Positions 33,073-43,207 of a stretch of DNA of 64,000 nucleotides are shown in pieces. The translations under genes were made by a program, and so were the position numbers. A model generated the notes under the pieces. It made no database searches. It saw only the letters and a program-made list of their open reading frames with translations, and was not told the DNA's origin. The DNA is taken from contig CM034415.1 of the NCBI GenBank assembly GCA_019925095.2, forward strand, positions 6,853,001-6,917,000, given 5' to 3'. How positions within the stretch are numbered: position 1 is the stretch's first letter; every line of letters starts with the position of its first letter. Origin of the DNA: Dendrolimus kikuchii. Taxonomy: Eukaryota; Arthropoda; Insecta; Lepidoptera; Lasiocampidae.

Positions 33073-33814
33073 AATTCTAATGTATGCAATACAGTACGAC
33101 CGATGTAACAACTATTTACAATAATTGTTTACAAATTTTCAAAAATCTAAAACTATAAGTATTTGAAATAAAATAATAAATATAATTTAAAGTAAAATAT
33201 ATGAATATTAATTAATAATAATATAAAATATAATTTTGAAAAGTAAACACCGTAATGTCATACAATAATTTGATACACGTAAAGCGAAGTCTCAAGGTGT
33301 ACGAACTAAACGACTGAATGACGGTAGAGGAGGCAAAATCATCTGAGCTGACTCATAGATGAGACTGCATATTTAACTGTTAAATATTTTGTAAACTTTT
33401 ATAACTCTAATATCTTAGTTACTAAATACAAGCTAAACTTGTAAACGTTAGTTATATTCGTGTTTAATAAAGTGCTTGTTATTCACATACGGGGTAAGTT
33501 GTGTAAATATATATATTTCTTTGTAGGGGTTTAAAGAACGGTTGTTAACAGCGTTTTGAAATGGTATCAAAGTTTTTTTTTTTTAACAACTCTACGGACT
33601 CGAGTTCCGTACCCTTCTTTACAACTCATTATAAATTTTCGAGTTGTTAACTTTTTCAAGCAAATTTGTGTGATTTGTACTTATTTCACCAAATATGCCC
33701 TATAGCGCAGTGTTGTGTTCCGTCGTCAAGCGAGCAGATATAAAAACTTAAGTAATTCAATAAAAATTCATAGATATAAAAACATTTTACATGTAATTGG
33801 TAATACATTACATG
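33073..33814. other. No recognisable gene
   Basis: Very AT-rich. It includes the repeated word CTCTACGGACTCGAGTTCCG at 33593-33612 next to a T run. Confidence 0.45.
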
Positions 33815-33829
33815 GTAAATGTATATTGC

Positions 33830-34044
33830 AGAAGTCGTGGAAGGCCACGACACACCTTCCATGATCAAATTGATCGTGTACTAGCGGAGGGTGATGTCAG
33901 GAGCCTTAAGAACAGACGAGTGTGCATGACAAGAGTTATGAATGTCAAAGAAGCAAGTGAGGTGTGTAAGAATGGGCCTAAATGGCCTCTGTTGTTCGTG
34001 CCTACCCCGCAAGGGAACTGGCGTGAAGTTATGTATGTATGTAT
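33830..34044 (+). mobile_element. LINE-T, 215-bp insertion with 15-bp TSD
   Basis: Exact TSD GTAAATGTATATTGC at 33815-33829 and 34045-34059. The ORF end CRSRGRPRHTFHDQID is open until a small deletion near 33986. Confidence 0.92.
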
Positions 34045-34107
34045 GTAAATGTATATTGCTTTACATTTGTCGTAAAATAACGGAGTTTAGTATGCTTATG
34101 TCGAATT

Positions 34108-34358
34108 ATCCGTGCAGGAACGGAGAAAGAATACAATCATCACCCTAAGACCAATAGGAGCAGAGCACCAATGAAGAATGTTTCAAAATCGGGGATTGTT
34201 TTTCCTTTTCCATTAAAATTTCGCAAAAATCATGTGTGACAGCTTACGTACGTATTATTTAAAAATATTTTCACTTTCTACGTAAACAAAGTCGCGGGTT
34301 AAAGTTAGCGTAAACCCAAAGTAACTTCCACGCGGACGAAGTCGCGGGCAGAAGCTAT
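34108..34358 (+). mobile_element. SINE-A head fused to truncated Helitron
   Basis: TATCCGTGCAGGAACGGAG (SINE-A 5' end, ~30 bp) switches at about 34138 to a Helitron body lacking its TC end (ACCAATAGGAGCAGAGCACC). The Helitron runs to the CCACGCGGACGAAGTCGCGG hairpin and a CTAT (degenerate CTAG) end. Confidence 0.75.
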
Positions 34359-34678
34359 ATTATATAAAGTTATTCGTGTTAAATTACGTGACATAATAGC
34401 CAATAACTGTTTTCTTCACGAGGGTACATGCGCGAAAGTTCGCAAGGCCTATCTTTAGATGGGCCACGACTCATCGGTCGTACTGCGGCTCACAAGCTTG
34501 CCACGAGCGAAACGCGCTGCGCTCACAGCAAGCGGAGGGCAACTTCGGACACATTCTTGTAACTGTAACCGTTGCACATTATTGTTACCAAAAATAATAC
34601 GTACGTGGGTTTTTGCTGCAGTCGGCCGTCGAAGACAAAATACAGAGAATCAAACGGTGCCCTGGGCGCTCGCGGTAT

Positions 34679-35141
34679 TTTTTTTTTAAGGTGGTGGAAA
34701 TGCATTTCGCACACTACCGGGTCCTTTGCTAGGGAATAGACCAAAGCGATGAGAGGTGAGCCACGAATAGCTACTAGAGTCAATCGCCGGCTTGTGTAGA
34801 CACTCGAATACTCAATACTCCGCTAAAACCATCCTCCTCCCATGTGCCCCGCACTCATGGTACGAAAAGCGTGAGACTTAAAACGTAGTTACGCCTACGC
34901 TGATGCTAGCTCATCAGTGCTGAGAGTGCCCCGGGAATCAGGGCAAACTCACTTTGTCAACAGGGACAGACACATGACAGTCTCGCAGAAATTGGCCGCG
35001 ACCACCCAATGATCGTAGCTATGCAGCATGGCTTGCACCAAACTGCCCAGCGAATCGATCGGACCTACGAAGGTCTCGAGTTCAAATCTCTGCGGTGCCC
35101 ATGCTGCGCACACGACCAGCGTATGAAACGCAGTGTCTCGT
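34679..35141 (-). mobile_element. SINE-F-like retroinsertion with TSD
   Basis: The T run (A tail on minus) abuts one TSD copy, GGGCGCTCGCGGTAT (34664-34678). The other, with one mismatch, is at 35142-35156. The interior GCATTTCGCACACTACCG ... GTGCCCCGGGAATCAGGGC matches 56594-56926, which is shorter at the 5' side. No ORF of note. Flanks 34359-34663 and 35157-35577 have no recognised gene. Confidence 0.8.
35023..35107 (+). other. Long hairpin with tRNA-like words
   Basis: GCAGCATGG and GCACC pair with GGTGC and CCATGCTGC to give 14 bp with a 3-nt bulge. Inside are a GACCT/AGGTC hairpin and a B-box-like GAGTTCAAATCTC. It may be a tRNA pseudogene or a SINE head. It does not fold as a standard tRNA by eye. 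Confidence 0.35.
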
Positions 35142-35577
35142 GGGCGCTCGCAGTATGCACGTACCCACTACAACCACCTCAGTACTGTATCTATTTGGTT
35201 AAGTTACAGGTCGCTAATGAGTACGCGGCCAAAGGCGGCTCGTTGGACGTCGCGAGCTAAGATCCGTTTCACGCGTACACACTAGTGCATCTATACTATA
35301 TTACTTGTTTGACATTTATCAACCGTTTAATAAAATTTATTATAAATATTTGCATGCTCCTATATGAGGAAATCATGTGTACATATATCATATATACCAA
35401 CTGTTTAACAATGTTTTGAACAATTAAATTTGATTTATGTCGTTACGCAGGGCCGTCTTTACCCGGGGGTCCAAGGGATACGTGGCACTAAGGCCGTAAA
35501 CCGAATTACTTCAGTAAAGAAGAACATCATGATATCTCAAGATTTGACAAACGAAATATTTTTTTTTTAAATAGTAT

Positions 35578-35948
35578 TAATAACAATAATATCCCGCAGG
35601 GAGCTTTGTGGCGAAGTCTTAGGTGAGTAGAGACACCTCGTACCTGACTCCGGGGGCCAAGGCAAGCCCTCCCCCCGCCTCCGTGCTTGCCTTAACCGGC
35701 CGATACGGAGTGGAGATCGCTAGAGCTAAGACTTAAGCTCCAGGGGTGGAAGTGATAAATGGCCACACGTCAGAAGTAGCTTCGGTGAACCTACAGCCCA
35801 CCTCTCCACAACCCTTAGCCACTCACACCCATGTTTTCACTGTCTTCTATGTCATTTTTTGGCGCCCATGCAGGGAGTGGCGAGTCAACATCTGCCCATT
35901 TTTCCATGTTCCCTGAACATTGCGACGGAACGACGACGGGGGACGACG
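35578..35948. mobile_element. LINE-E fragment
   Basis: Homologous to 11832-12170, here preceded by AATAACAATAAT. It ends where a Helitron begins. Confidence 0.5.
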
Positions 35949-35950
35949 GA

Positions 35951-36204
35951 AACCCCGTCAGGGGGATGTAAGAAGTGAAATAGAACTAATTTAGATTTTT
36001 TTCAAATTTTTGTTTCTCTGTTTGTCTGTCTGTTTGTACAGGCTAATCTCCGAAACGACTGGACCGGTTTAAACGAAATTTTGTACGGTGGTAGCTTATA
36101 TTCCTGATCAACATATAGGATATTTTTGATCCCGAAAAATTAAAGAGTTCCCGTGGAATAGTTAAAATTTTTTCCACGCGGACAAAGTCGTGGGCAGAAG
36201 CTAG
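35951..36204 (+). mobile_element. Non-autonomous Helitron
   Basis: 3' end CCACGCGGACAAAGTCGTGG, then CTAG (36201-36204) and host T. Homologous to 58121-58420. The exact 5' end was not resolved. Confidence 0.8.
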
Positions 36205-36339
36205 TGTAGTTATAAAAATATAAAGTGCATTTTTATTCTTAGATGAATAAGCGGATGCAAAATTGATTGGCATAAAGCAAGGTAGACAGTTTTTATAAGC
36301 TCTTTATCTACGACATTTCTAAGTTGCATGAATACATAT

Positions 36340-36862
36340 TGTTACAACCTAGGCGCCGACAAAGACAAATTCCACACGTACAGATTTCTAGAAGCACATT
36401 TACCCGTCGGCATTTGAACTAATAACATTGAAACTATTGTAATTCTTTTATAATCGTCTTCTTTTGTTTACTTATTTATTGGCATACGTTTCTAGAGAAC
36501 AGTCTATTGTTGTATGGTATCATTAGCCAGGTGTTACGCATTTTAAAGTACAAGCTGATTCTAGGAAATTCGGTCCACGTTGCCGGGGGCGGACACATTG
36601 CATTTGTGCAGTATAAAACGGTGGCCTGATTGAGGGAGGGGGGCAGTCGAGCGAGAACCACGATCAAAGCGAGACGTGTGTACTACAATCGGGGATCTAA
36701 TAGTGACGGACTTTGCGCGTTTTATTAAATTGCACTGCATTACGTTTGGACTTGTCGTGTTCGGGTTATATTTGTATACCTGTGATATACGTGTTTATAT
36801 AGTTCTAATAAACTCTACAGTAATTCTAACAGCATTTTAATTCGAGTCTCGCACTCGTAACA
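36340..36862 (+). mobile_element. Solo LTR, family LTR-A, mismatched flanks
   Basis: TGTTACAACC to CTCGTAACA, preceded by ATAT but followed by GGAT. The unmatched flanks differ from other copies and suggest recombination between two insertions or later mutation. Confidence 0.85.
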
Positions 36863-37302
36863 GGATATTTACGTGATCTCGAAAATTAAAATTTTTGACA
36901 ATGATTGTTAGTGCAATTTTGTACTAAAATAATGCCTTAGTGTTTATTAATCTGTAACCGCCGAGCCCCCCCCCCCCCCCCCGCCCGCCGCCGCAGGCAG
37001 TCGCTAATAAAAATTGGTAGCATTCATACTAGGGTGGCGCAAATAAACTACGTTTTTTTTTAGTTTTTTTTAAATTTACTAGTGCATTACTTTAGATTTT
37101 TTCGAGTTGGCGATTTTTGAAATCTTAAAAAATTTGGAGCTACCTCTTAGAATTTTTTTTGAGCTGTTCTTTGTAGGGAGTTCTTAAAAAATTAAAAATT
37201 AACAATTTTTCATACGAGACTCAAAAAAAAAGTCGGTTTTTTACGTCACCCTATAACACACACGTTTGTTTTATTAGAACCATAGTCATCCAATCAAAAT
37301 TT
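36863..37302. other. No recognisable feature
   Basis: Contains a poly-C run near 36967-36982 and AT-rich DNA. Confidence 0.45.
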
Positions 37303-37606
37303 TATCCGTGCAGGAACGGAGAAAGAATACAATTTCCTGCGGCCCGGCGGCCTGTCGTAAGAGGCGACTAAACAATCCACAGCCAGGTGGTAGAGTATTT
37401 GCTCGACTGGATGGCGACCACCCCTGGTCTAGAGTATGCCGCCATAACAATCTTGTATTGTGTTCCGGCATTAGTGACCAGGTTCCAGTCTCCTTTAAGA
37501 GAGCAGCAGCGCATTTGTAGCACCTTTGGTGTTGCAAATGTCCATAGGCGATGGTAACCGCTTTCCACTAAGTGGGCCGTCTGCCTGTCTGCTGAACTCC
37601 TGCAAA
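37303..37606 (+). mobile_element. SINE-A, full length
   Basis: TTATCCGTGCAGGAACGGAG to CTCCTGCAAAAAACAC, with an intact 70-codon frame through the unit. Confidence 0.86.
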
Positions 37607-38065
37607 AAACACGAGAACGGCTGGACTGATTTGGCTAATTTTGCTTTTGAATTATTTGTGGAAGTCCAGGGAAGGTTTAAAAGGTGAGTAAATATGCAAA
37701 AAATGCTTGGAATATAGTAAAAACAATAATTTCGCTTTCCCTTACAAACCATTCTTAGCTGTCAAACAAAACATTTGATGTTCGTCCTGTCGTTTAGAAA
37801 TCAATTAAATTTAAAAGTCGTTCAGAAATCAAATTCAATTGAAAAGTGAAGCGCTGGTTAACCTAACCAGCAACATGCTGCGCTAGGACCAGTTTAGAGC
37901 TACACTTGCTTCGTTTTTTTTTTGTCCGATTTACTGCATGTTACATTGTACATTAAACAAGCTCATCAAGAATTGATTCGACTTACGTCGCGTGAACAAG
38001 GAGCCAATTTATCGTATTTTGCAAATGATGAACATTGACAACAACAATATGTGTGGGTGTGTGTG

Positions 38066-38135
<70 letters not shown>

Positions 38136-38204
38136 CTATGTTTATTTACGATATACCTAATAATCTGCACCACCTACATCCTTAGATTAGGTTAAACTAT
38201 TCCT
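37607..38204. other. No gene; AT microsatellite
   Basis: A pure (AT)n run occupies about 38069-38132. The rest is unassigned. Confidence 0.6.
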
Positions 38205-38335
38205 TAAGTTACATTGCCTGGAAGAGATTGCTTGAAGCGATAAGGCTGCCTATTGTTTCTACGGTATCAATATTGTAATTATGTATTTTTGAAATTGTAT
38301 ATTTGGTGAGCAATAAAGTGTTATCTATCTATCTA
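38205..38335 (+). mobile_element. LINE-K tail
   Basis: TGCCTGGAAGAGATTGCTTG, CAATAAAGTGTT and a (ATCT)n tail. Confidence 0.72.
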
Positions 38336-38347
38336 ACATTTTTTATT

Positions 38348-38725
38348 GGAAGATATTTATTTAAGCAAGTTGGGCGATCTTAAGGATATGCTAACTGCGC
38401 ACAGCGCGAAGCCGGCCGTGCCTACACAGATTACAGACGATTCTGTGGAAAGTCAAGCATATACCTAGGTCAAGCTACCACGTATACAGTTACCCATGTT
38501 TTCAGGAAACTATGAAGAGTGGCCGGCATTCAATGATCTTTACGTTTCGTTAAATCATGACAATCCGTCGCTTACCAACGTTCAGAAATTATATTATTTG
38601 AAGAGCAGTATCGCGGGCGAAGCAGCAGCATTACATAAACATATGCAAATTATAGATTCTAGTTATCAACAAACTTGGGACACATTAAAGCAGAGATGTG
38701 GTAATAAACGCTTAATAGTAATTCC
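38348..38725 (+). pseudogene. BEL/Pao-type gag fragment
   Basis: From ATG 38496 the frame reads MFSGNYEEWPAFNDLYVSLN, then LTNVQKLYYLKSSIAGEAA and TWDTLKQRCGNKRLI. This pattern is typical of the BEL/Pao retrotransposon capsid region (a F-x-G-x-x-x-x-W-x-x-F motif followed by Y-L-K-x-x-L/I-x-G-E-A). Related sequence begins upstream (LPRIQLPMFSG) with an in-frame stop at about 38467. It breaks off after RLIV. No protease, polymerase or LTR adjoins. Confidence 0.8.
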
Positions 38726-38798
38726 CCTGTTGGGCGTATGGGCGCAGGGATCGCCCTAAATGAAACACCCCTTAGCAAGTTGACTGTATATATTTATA

Positions 38799-38951
38799 GG
38801 CGCTACAACAGCAACAGGTGCGATCAGCACAACTATATCAAACAGCACGTTCGAGTTTAACCGATACAACTTAGCACTAGCCCCGGACGTTACACTGAAC
38901 GTAGATAGCACTAATTATATCGATTACACCGATCAATACGAGTGGCACTAA
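38799..38951 (+). other. Unexplained 50-codon open segment
   Basis: After TATATTTATAG (acceptor-like) an open frame reads GATTATGAISTTISNSTFEF through a Tyr/Asp-rich DYTDQYEWH end and stops at 38949-38951. It could be the 3' exon of an unknown gene, retrotransposon debris or chance. No family recognised. Confidence 0.2.
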
Positions 38952-39045
38952 TCACAATCACTGGTGGTTCACAATATCCACGTAGACACGCTGAGATTCC
39001 GTTGGCTGTAGAGTCTTCCGAATGCTCCTTGATCTTCCTGGTCTT

Positions 39046-39760
39046 CTTTTTTTTTTTTTTTTGGAGCTGGACCCAGCTGAATAGCCGCAGATGGCTGTTT
39101 CAGCGATACCGGACTTTGGGGGCTTCACGACTCCGTGGGAGCGGAGGCGTTCAGCCCGGGAGCAGCACGCTCGAGGAGGCACCTCCTGTGAGGTTCGACC
39201 TCGGCTCGACCGCTGCGGGGGATTGACTCTATATTGGGAATTAGCCGTTAAAGGCTGAAAGAGCTAAGCCAACAGGCTGAAATGATTGTTTTGGGGACCA
39301 ATTACCGACTCCGCCGGCGGAGCCGATCCTAGTCTATCGTTACTACCGCTTCGCAACGTGTTATAGCTGGAGGAGAAGAAGCGGCGGAAGAAACTCTCCA
39401 GCAACACGCCTATGCTAATCGTGTATGGCTACTTGTGTCTGTAGTGAGTGAGTGAGATTGGTGGGGTCTTACCTTTGTGTAAGCGGATCCGAGCCGGGGG
39501 CTCTCCGGCGTCTGTTCTGTCTGCGTCTGTTATGCCAGGCTGATGTTCTGAGCCTCGGGGGGTTCATGATCGCGAGGAGACGGGTGATTTTATCGGGCTC
39601 GTCAATGAGTGCATTGCGAGGGCGACGATTTCTCATGGGAGCGTTCGGTGTGGGTTTATAGTTGACCGTTTCCGTCACCAGAGGGTTCGGGTGATGGGGG
39701 GCGAGGTCAAAGAATCTGCGCGATAGAGTGACTATATAGTCTTTGATGGCCTGGTCTTCT
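39046..39760 (-). mobile_element. LINE-H 3' region
   Basis: The T run at 39046-39060 is the A tail on the minus strand. The GC-rich body shares the module CGCAACGTGTTATAGCTGGA ... CCAGCAACACG and a TTGCGAGGGCGACGATTTCT region with 50318-50740. Short open frames are not convincing. Confidence 0.55.
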
Positions 39761-40149
39761 TAGTCTTCCTTGTGTGTGTATATATTCGACCGAACGTATA
39801 AGGTATGCCGCAGGCTCGCCCCGTGCTTACTAAGGTATTATTACAAAAATGCAGACGCTTAGCAGCTAACGGAGCGAGCTACGTATCAGCGGTAAGCGGG
39901 GCGTGGGGGTACGGGATTTACGGGGGAGAGATCAGGGGGTGATTCTGTCCGCAACACCCCCTATTAAAACGTTTCTTTTCACAAAAGAAATGGTCTGCAC
40001 AAACTGCTACACAATTTAAAGGTTTATTGGACACCAACAACGAAGTCATGAATAGCCTTCAGAATCTTAATGTGCCTACGGATTCCTGGGATCCAATAAT
40101 AATATTTTTGGTAGTGCAAAAATTGGACCCGGATGGTTAGAAAGAATGG
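39761..40149. other. No recognisable feature
   Basis: No gene or repeat recognised. Confidence 0.4.
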
Positions 40150-40490
40150 GTACAATGGGGAGTGTTCCGAGGAACTGTTCAGAATGGTGCCTTCATCTAC
40201 GAGTCTCGCCATCGGCCATCGGGCGTTCATCAGCATTTCCTCGAGCAACTTCGCTCGTTTACGCAACGTTTCTCAAGAACTTTTCGGTTGCGTACCGTGG
40301 GGATTTGGAATGAGCTCCCAGTTGAGGTTTCCCCACAGCGCTACGATATGGAGTTTTTCAAAAAGGGTATCATATTTCTTCGAGGCCGATAACGTGTTGG
40401 TCACAACTCTGGTGTTGTAAACGTCCGTAGATGACCGTAACCGCTTACCATCAGGTGGGCCGTCAGGCTGTCTGCTAAATAAAGCGAGTA
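40150..40490 (+). mobile_element. LINE-J 3' end with ORF remnant
   Basis: Frame 40162-40392 ends RTFRLRTVGIWNELPVEVSP and RYDMEFFKKGIIFLRGR, the LINE C-terminal WN-x-LP motif. The 3' UTR TGTTGTAAACGTCCGTAGAT ... GGTGGGCCGTC follows. A sister copy is 44318-44785. Confidence 0.8.
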
Positions 40491-40588
40491 GTTTCTGAGT
40501 AAAATGACTGTGACATACAAAGACAGACGGATAGACATAATGAATGTATGAGAGTTCCGTTTTTTCCAAACGGCACAACCTTCATACG

Positions 40589-41138
40589 CAAGGTTTGGTA
40601 ACCGGTAAAAAAAGTCGAACCGGTTATAACCTAAGTACCTAAGTATATCTAAAACTTATGGTAATAACACATTTTGAATTAAAATTAAAGCTACAATTTT
40701 TTTGGCGACGATTGCTGCACTAAACTTTAGGTCTGTATCGCGGCACCTAACACAATTTTATTATAGGAACTTAAGTATAGTGGAATTATTTAACCTATAA
40801 CTATGAGTGCGTGTGTGTGTGTGTTTGGTGTGTGTGACCCTTGTGTTATAGTCGGTTTAGTAATATGTTTTTAGTAACAAAAGTTCCCTAAATAGGTTTT
40901 GTTGAATAAACCGGTTTAGAGGAATTTCGAACAGTTTTTGCCGCACACCTAGAAAACGCAGCCATGACAGCAAGTTTTCAATCGTACACAAACACATGTT
41001 GAGAGAGATAGAATGATACTTTATCTTCTCGCGGAATAAACCGGTTAATTCCGGTTACATAACACTCCTTTTAAGGTTGACACTCTGAACGAAATAGTTG
41101 ACTAAAACCGGTTAATTTTAAACCGGTTTCAAGCCTTG
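40589..41138. mobile_element. hAT-like element rich in AACCGGTT
   Basis: Ends CAAGGTTTGGTAACCGGT and the inverse of CAAGGCTTGAAACCGGTT form terminal inverted repeats. Eight-base flanks TTCATACG and CTCATATA match only partly, consistent with an old TSD. Perfect AACCGGTT octamers occur at 40618, 40909, 41039, 41106 and 41121 (start positions). Repeat I (40674-40840) is nested or included. Confidence 0.65.
40674..40840 (+). repeat. Interspersed repeat I
   Basis: Second copy of the 22648-22815 repeat (GGTCTGTATCGCGGCACC), ending in a GT-rich run. Confidence 0.6.
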
Positions 41139-41199
41139 CTCATATATAACTGTTTTAACATGAAAATCGACAATAAAACGCTTTTTATGTTTGTTACAG

Positions 41200-41719
41200 A
41201 TAACACAAGATACCAGCCACCGAGAGCACTTAACATTCCAAATAGAAAAAAAAATATTTATTTAAAAAAATAGTACCTTGAAGAAAGCTGATATATATAA
41301 TAGCACCAGATACATTATAAAACTAGCCCCTATAATTCTATATTCATAAATGTAAAAAAATGACCAAAATTTTTCTACCAAAACAATTTTTCAAGTAAAT
41401 TGTTATTTAAATTAAGAAAAAAATACTTTCCTAACCTGCCTTTATGACCAAAGCCTTGTAAATAAATAAAATATAACTAAATTAAATTCTATTTATTGAA
41501 GAAACTATAAGTGTAGTGATTTTTTTAAATTAAATAAAAAAACATCAAGTGAAGAGTTAAATTTATAGTGATTACATACATTGACATGTAAACTTTTCAA
41601 AAATTAGAAGTGAACAAATAAATTTATATAAATGAAGATGACGCCGCAGCAATACTGTTTGAGATGGAAGCATCATCACAGCAACGTCCAGAACATGTTC
41701 GCACAGTTGTTGGAGAAAG
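41200..41719 (+). other. Putative 5' exon of the BTB gene (UTR plus start)
   Basis: A polypyrimidine tract and acceptor, CTTTTTATGTTTGTTACAG (ends 41199), precede a 432-bp AT-rich untranslated stretch leading to the ATG at 41632. The exon end is the GTCAGT donor at 41720. The upstream acceptor is a guess; transcription could instead start within this stretch. Confidence 0.4.
41632..41719 (+). CDS. BTB/POZ domain protein, first coding exon (partial)
   Basis: The 88-nt coding part reads MKMTPQQYCLRWKHHHSNVQ then NMFAQLLEKG, followed by a good splice donor AAAG|GTCAGT in phase 1. QQ(Y/F)CLRW-x-x-(H/Y)-x-(S/T)N at the N-terminus followed by F-x-x-LL is the signature of insect BTB/POZ proteins (the tramtrack/bric-a-brac/lola group). 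These are nuclear transcription factors in which BTB mediates dimerisation, usually joined to C-terminal zinc fingers or other DNA-binding domains. Reading past the donor gives a stop within two codons, so splicing is required. The rest of the BTB domain was not found up to 64000, implying a first intron over 22 kb. Which family member it is cannot be told from 29 residues. Confidence 0.85.
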
Positions 41720-41850
41720 GTCAGTAGATATATTAGAGCTTAGCCTTTATGCTGTGCTTCATCTGCGTTAGTGTTAACAATGTAGGCGATGGACGAATGA
41801 GTCTTATTAAAATCGTTAAAAAAAAGTTCGTTTAAAAAAACCGACTTCAA

Positions 41851-42229
41851 AAACAGACATATTCACACCTGCACAGCTCATTCTGTATTGTAATCTTTTA
41901 TGGCAGGTGTGTCGGATTTAAAGTACAAACTGATTCTAGGAAATTCGGTCACGCGGCCGGTTAGATATATTTCATCTGTAGAGTATAAAGCAATGCCTCG
42001 ATGGAGGGACGAGGCAGTCGAGCGATAACCACGAGCGAAGCAAGACTTGTGTACATTCGGTAATCTATTTAGTGACGGACTCTTTGAATTGAATTACGAT
42101 CTTCTGCATTACGTTTGGACTTGTTGCGTTAGTTTATATTTGTACCTGTGTTATACGTGTTTGTATAGTTCTGATAAACTCTATAATAATTCCAACGGCA
42201 TTTTAATTCGAGTCGCGCAACTCGTAAAA
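41851..42229 (+). mobile_element. LTR-A, 5'-truncated solo LTR
   Basis: Lacks TGTTAC and the first ~40 bp. Includes GAGTATAAAGCAATG, AATCTATTTAGTGACGGACT, a GATAAACTC signal and a mutated right end CTCGTAAAA. It lies just inside the putative BTB intron. Confidence 0.82.
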
Positions 42230-42645
42230 ATACATTAAAAAGAATACTAATCAAGTTGAGAACCTCCTCCTTCTAGAAGTCGGTTAAAAAATAACGCCGT
42301 TAAAGCATAGCCACATCGGTGTATAAGTAGGTTGTCTATGAATATTTAACGTCATTAACAATATCGCATCTCAAATAACGTCTTAAACTCATCGGCATTT
42401 CTGCGTGAAACGGACCATTTATGAATTTACAGGTGTTGCTAGCCACTTAAATTTTGTATGAGCGTGACTACTTACGACGTCATAAGTAGGTACAAGTAAA
42501 AGAAGCAAATAGCGTATTAATTATTGTTTGATAAGTAATTTGTTGGCAACAAATATTGACATTTGCCACATAAAATTTTCCTACTAACATGTAATGGTGC
42601 AAATTTAATAAGTTTTAATTACATAATTAAATATCTCTCATGGTA
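42230..42645. other. No recognisable feature
   Basis: Intronic if the BTB model is right. Nothing identified. Confidence 0.4.
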
Positions 42646-42647
42646 CT

Positions 42648-42930
42648 TCTTCTTCTTCTTCTGCGAGCGGGCGGTTTCCGCAACTCGACGAGTTGACGCT
42701 TGCTTATTTTGCGTGCGAGGGTGGATGTGGGTCTACTCCATCCAGTCCAGCTCCTCCAGGATGTTTATCAGCTTCTTGAAGTTGCTGAAGCCTTCTCGGA
42801 GGCTACCTGGGGCGTCCAGATACTTCGCCCTGTATTGGGCCACATTCAAGCAGGACATGGGCGGCTATTTCTTCTGCCTCCAGGCATGCTCTGCACAGGG
42901 GGCATTCGGTGACACCTCTCGTGGTCCTTA
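42648..42930 (-). pseudogene. LINE ORF2 C-terminus (R1/jockey-like)
   Basis: Minus-strand translation gives LCRACLEAEEIAAHVLLEC (a C-x2-C-x8-H-x4-C knuckle). After a frame shift it continues AQYRAKYLDAPGSLREGFSN and KKLINILEELDWME-stop. The (GAA)n tail lies at 42648-42662. Homologous to 3846-4110 and better preserved. Confidence 0.8.
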
Positions 42931-43108
42931 AAATTACTTCTATCATCATATTGTAACAGTAACATGATAAAATGTTGTTTTAATAGCTGTTATTTTACAT
43001 GTAAAAATATTAGAATTTATTGCCGCTTTCCTATTAGTGACATCCCCCCCCCCCGCCCCCCTCTCAAAGACTGTCACCCTATAAATTTATTTTAAACATG
43101 AAGACAGT

Positions 43109-43194
43109 ACATACATATATAACTTCACGCCAGTTCCCTTGCGGGGTAGGCACGAACAACAGAGCGCCATCTAGACTTATTCTTACACACACAC
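43109..43194 (-). mobile_element. LINE-T, 86-bp insertion with TSD
   Basis: 13-bp TSD with one mismatch, ACATGAAGACAGT / ACATGAAGAAAGT (43096-43108 and 43195-43207). Confidence 0.85.
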
Positions 43195-43207
43195 ACATGA
43201 AGAAAGT

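Noticed and set aside
37308..37520. A 70-codon frame (QERRKNTISCGRAACRKRR...) open in about ten SINE-A copies
   Set aside because: It starts without ATG, follows the repeat consensus in every copy, is broken in diverged ones and resembles no protein. Conservation is explained by shared descent of the repeat.
36340..38725. A single BEL/Pao element with LTR-A as 5' LTR and the gag at 38496
   Set aside because: A SINE-A, a LINE-K tail and an AT microsatellite lie between them, no primer-binding site follows the LTR, and no second LTR is downstream. Ownership of LTR-A by a BEL/Pao element remains unproven.
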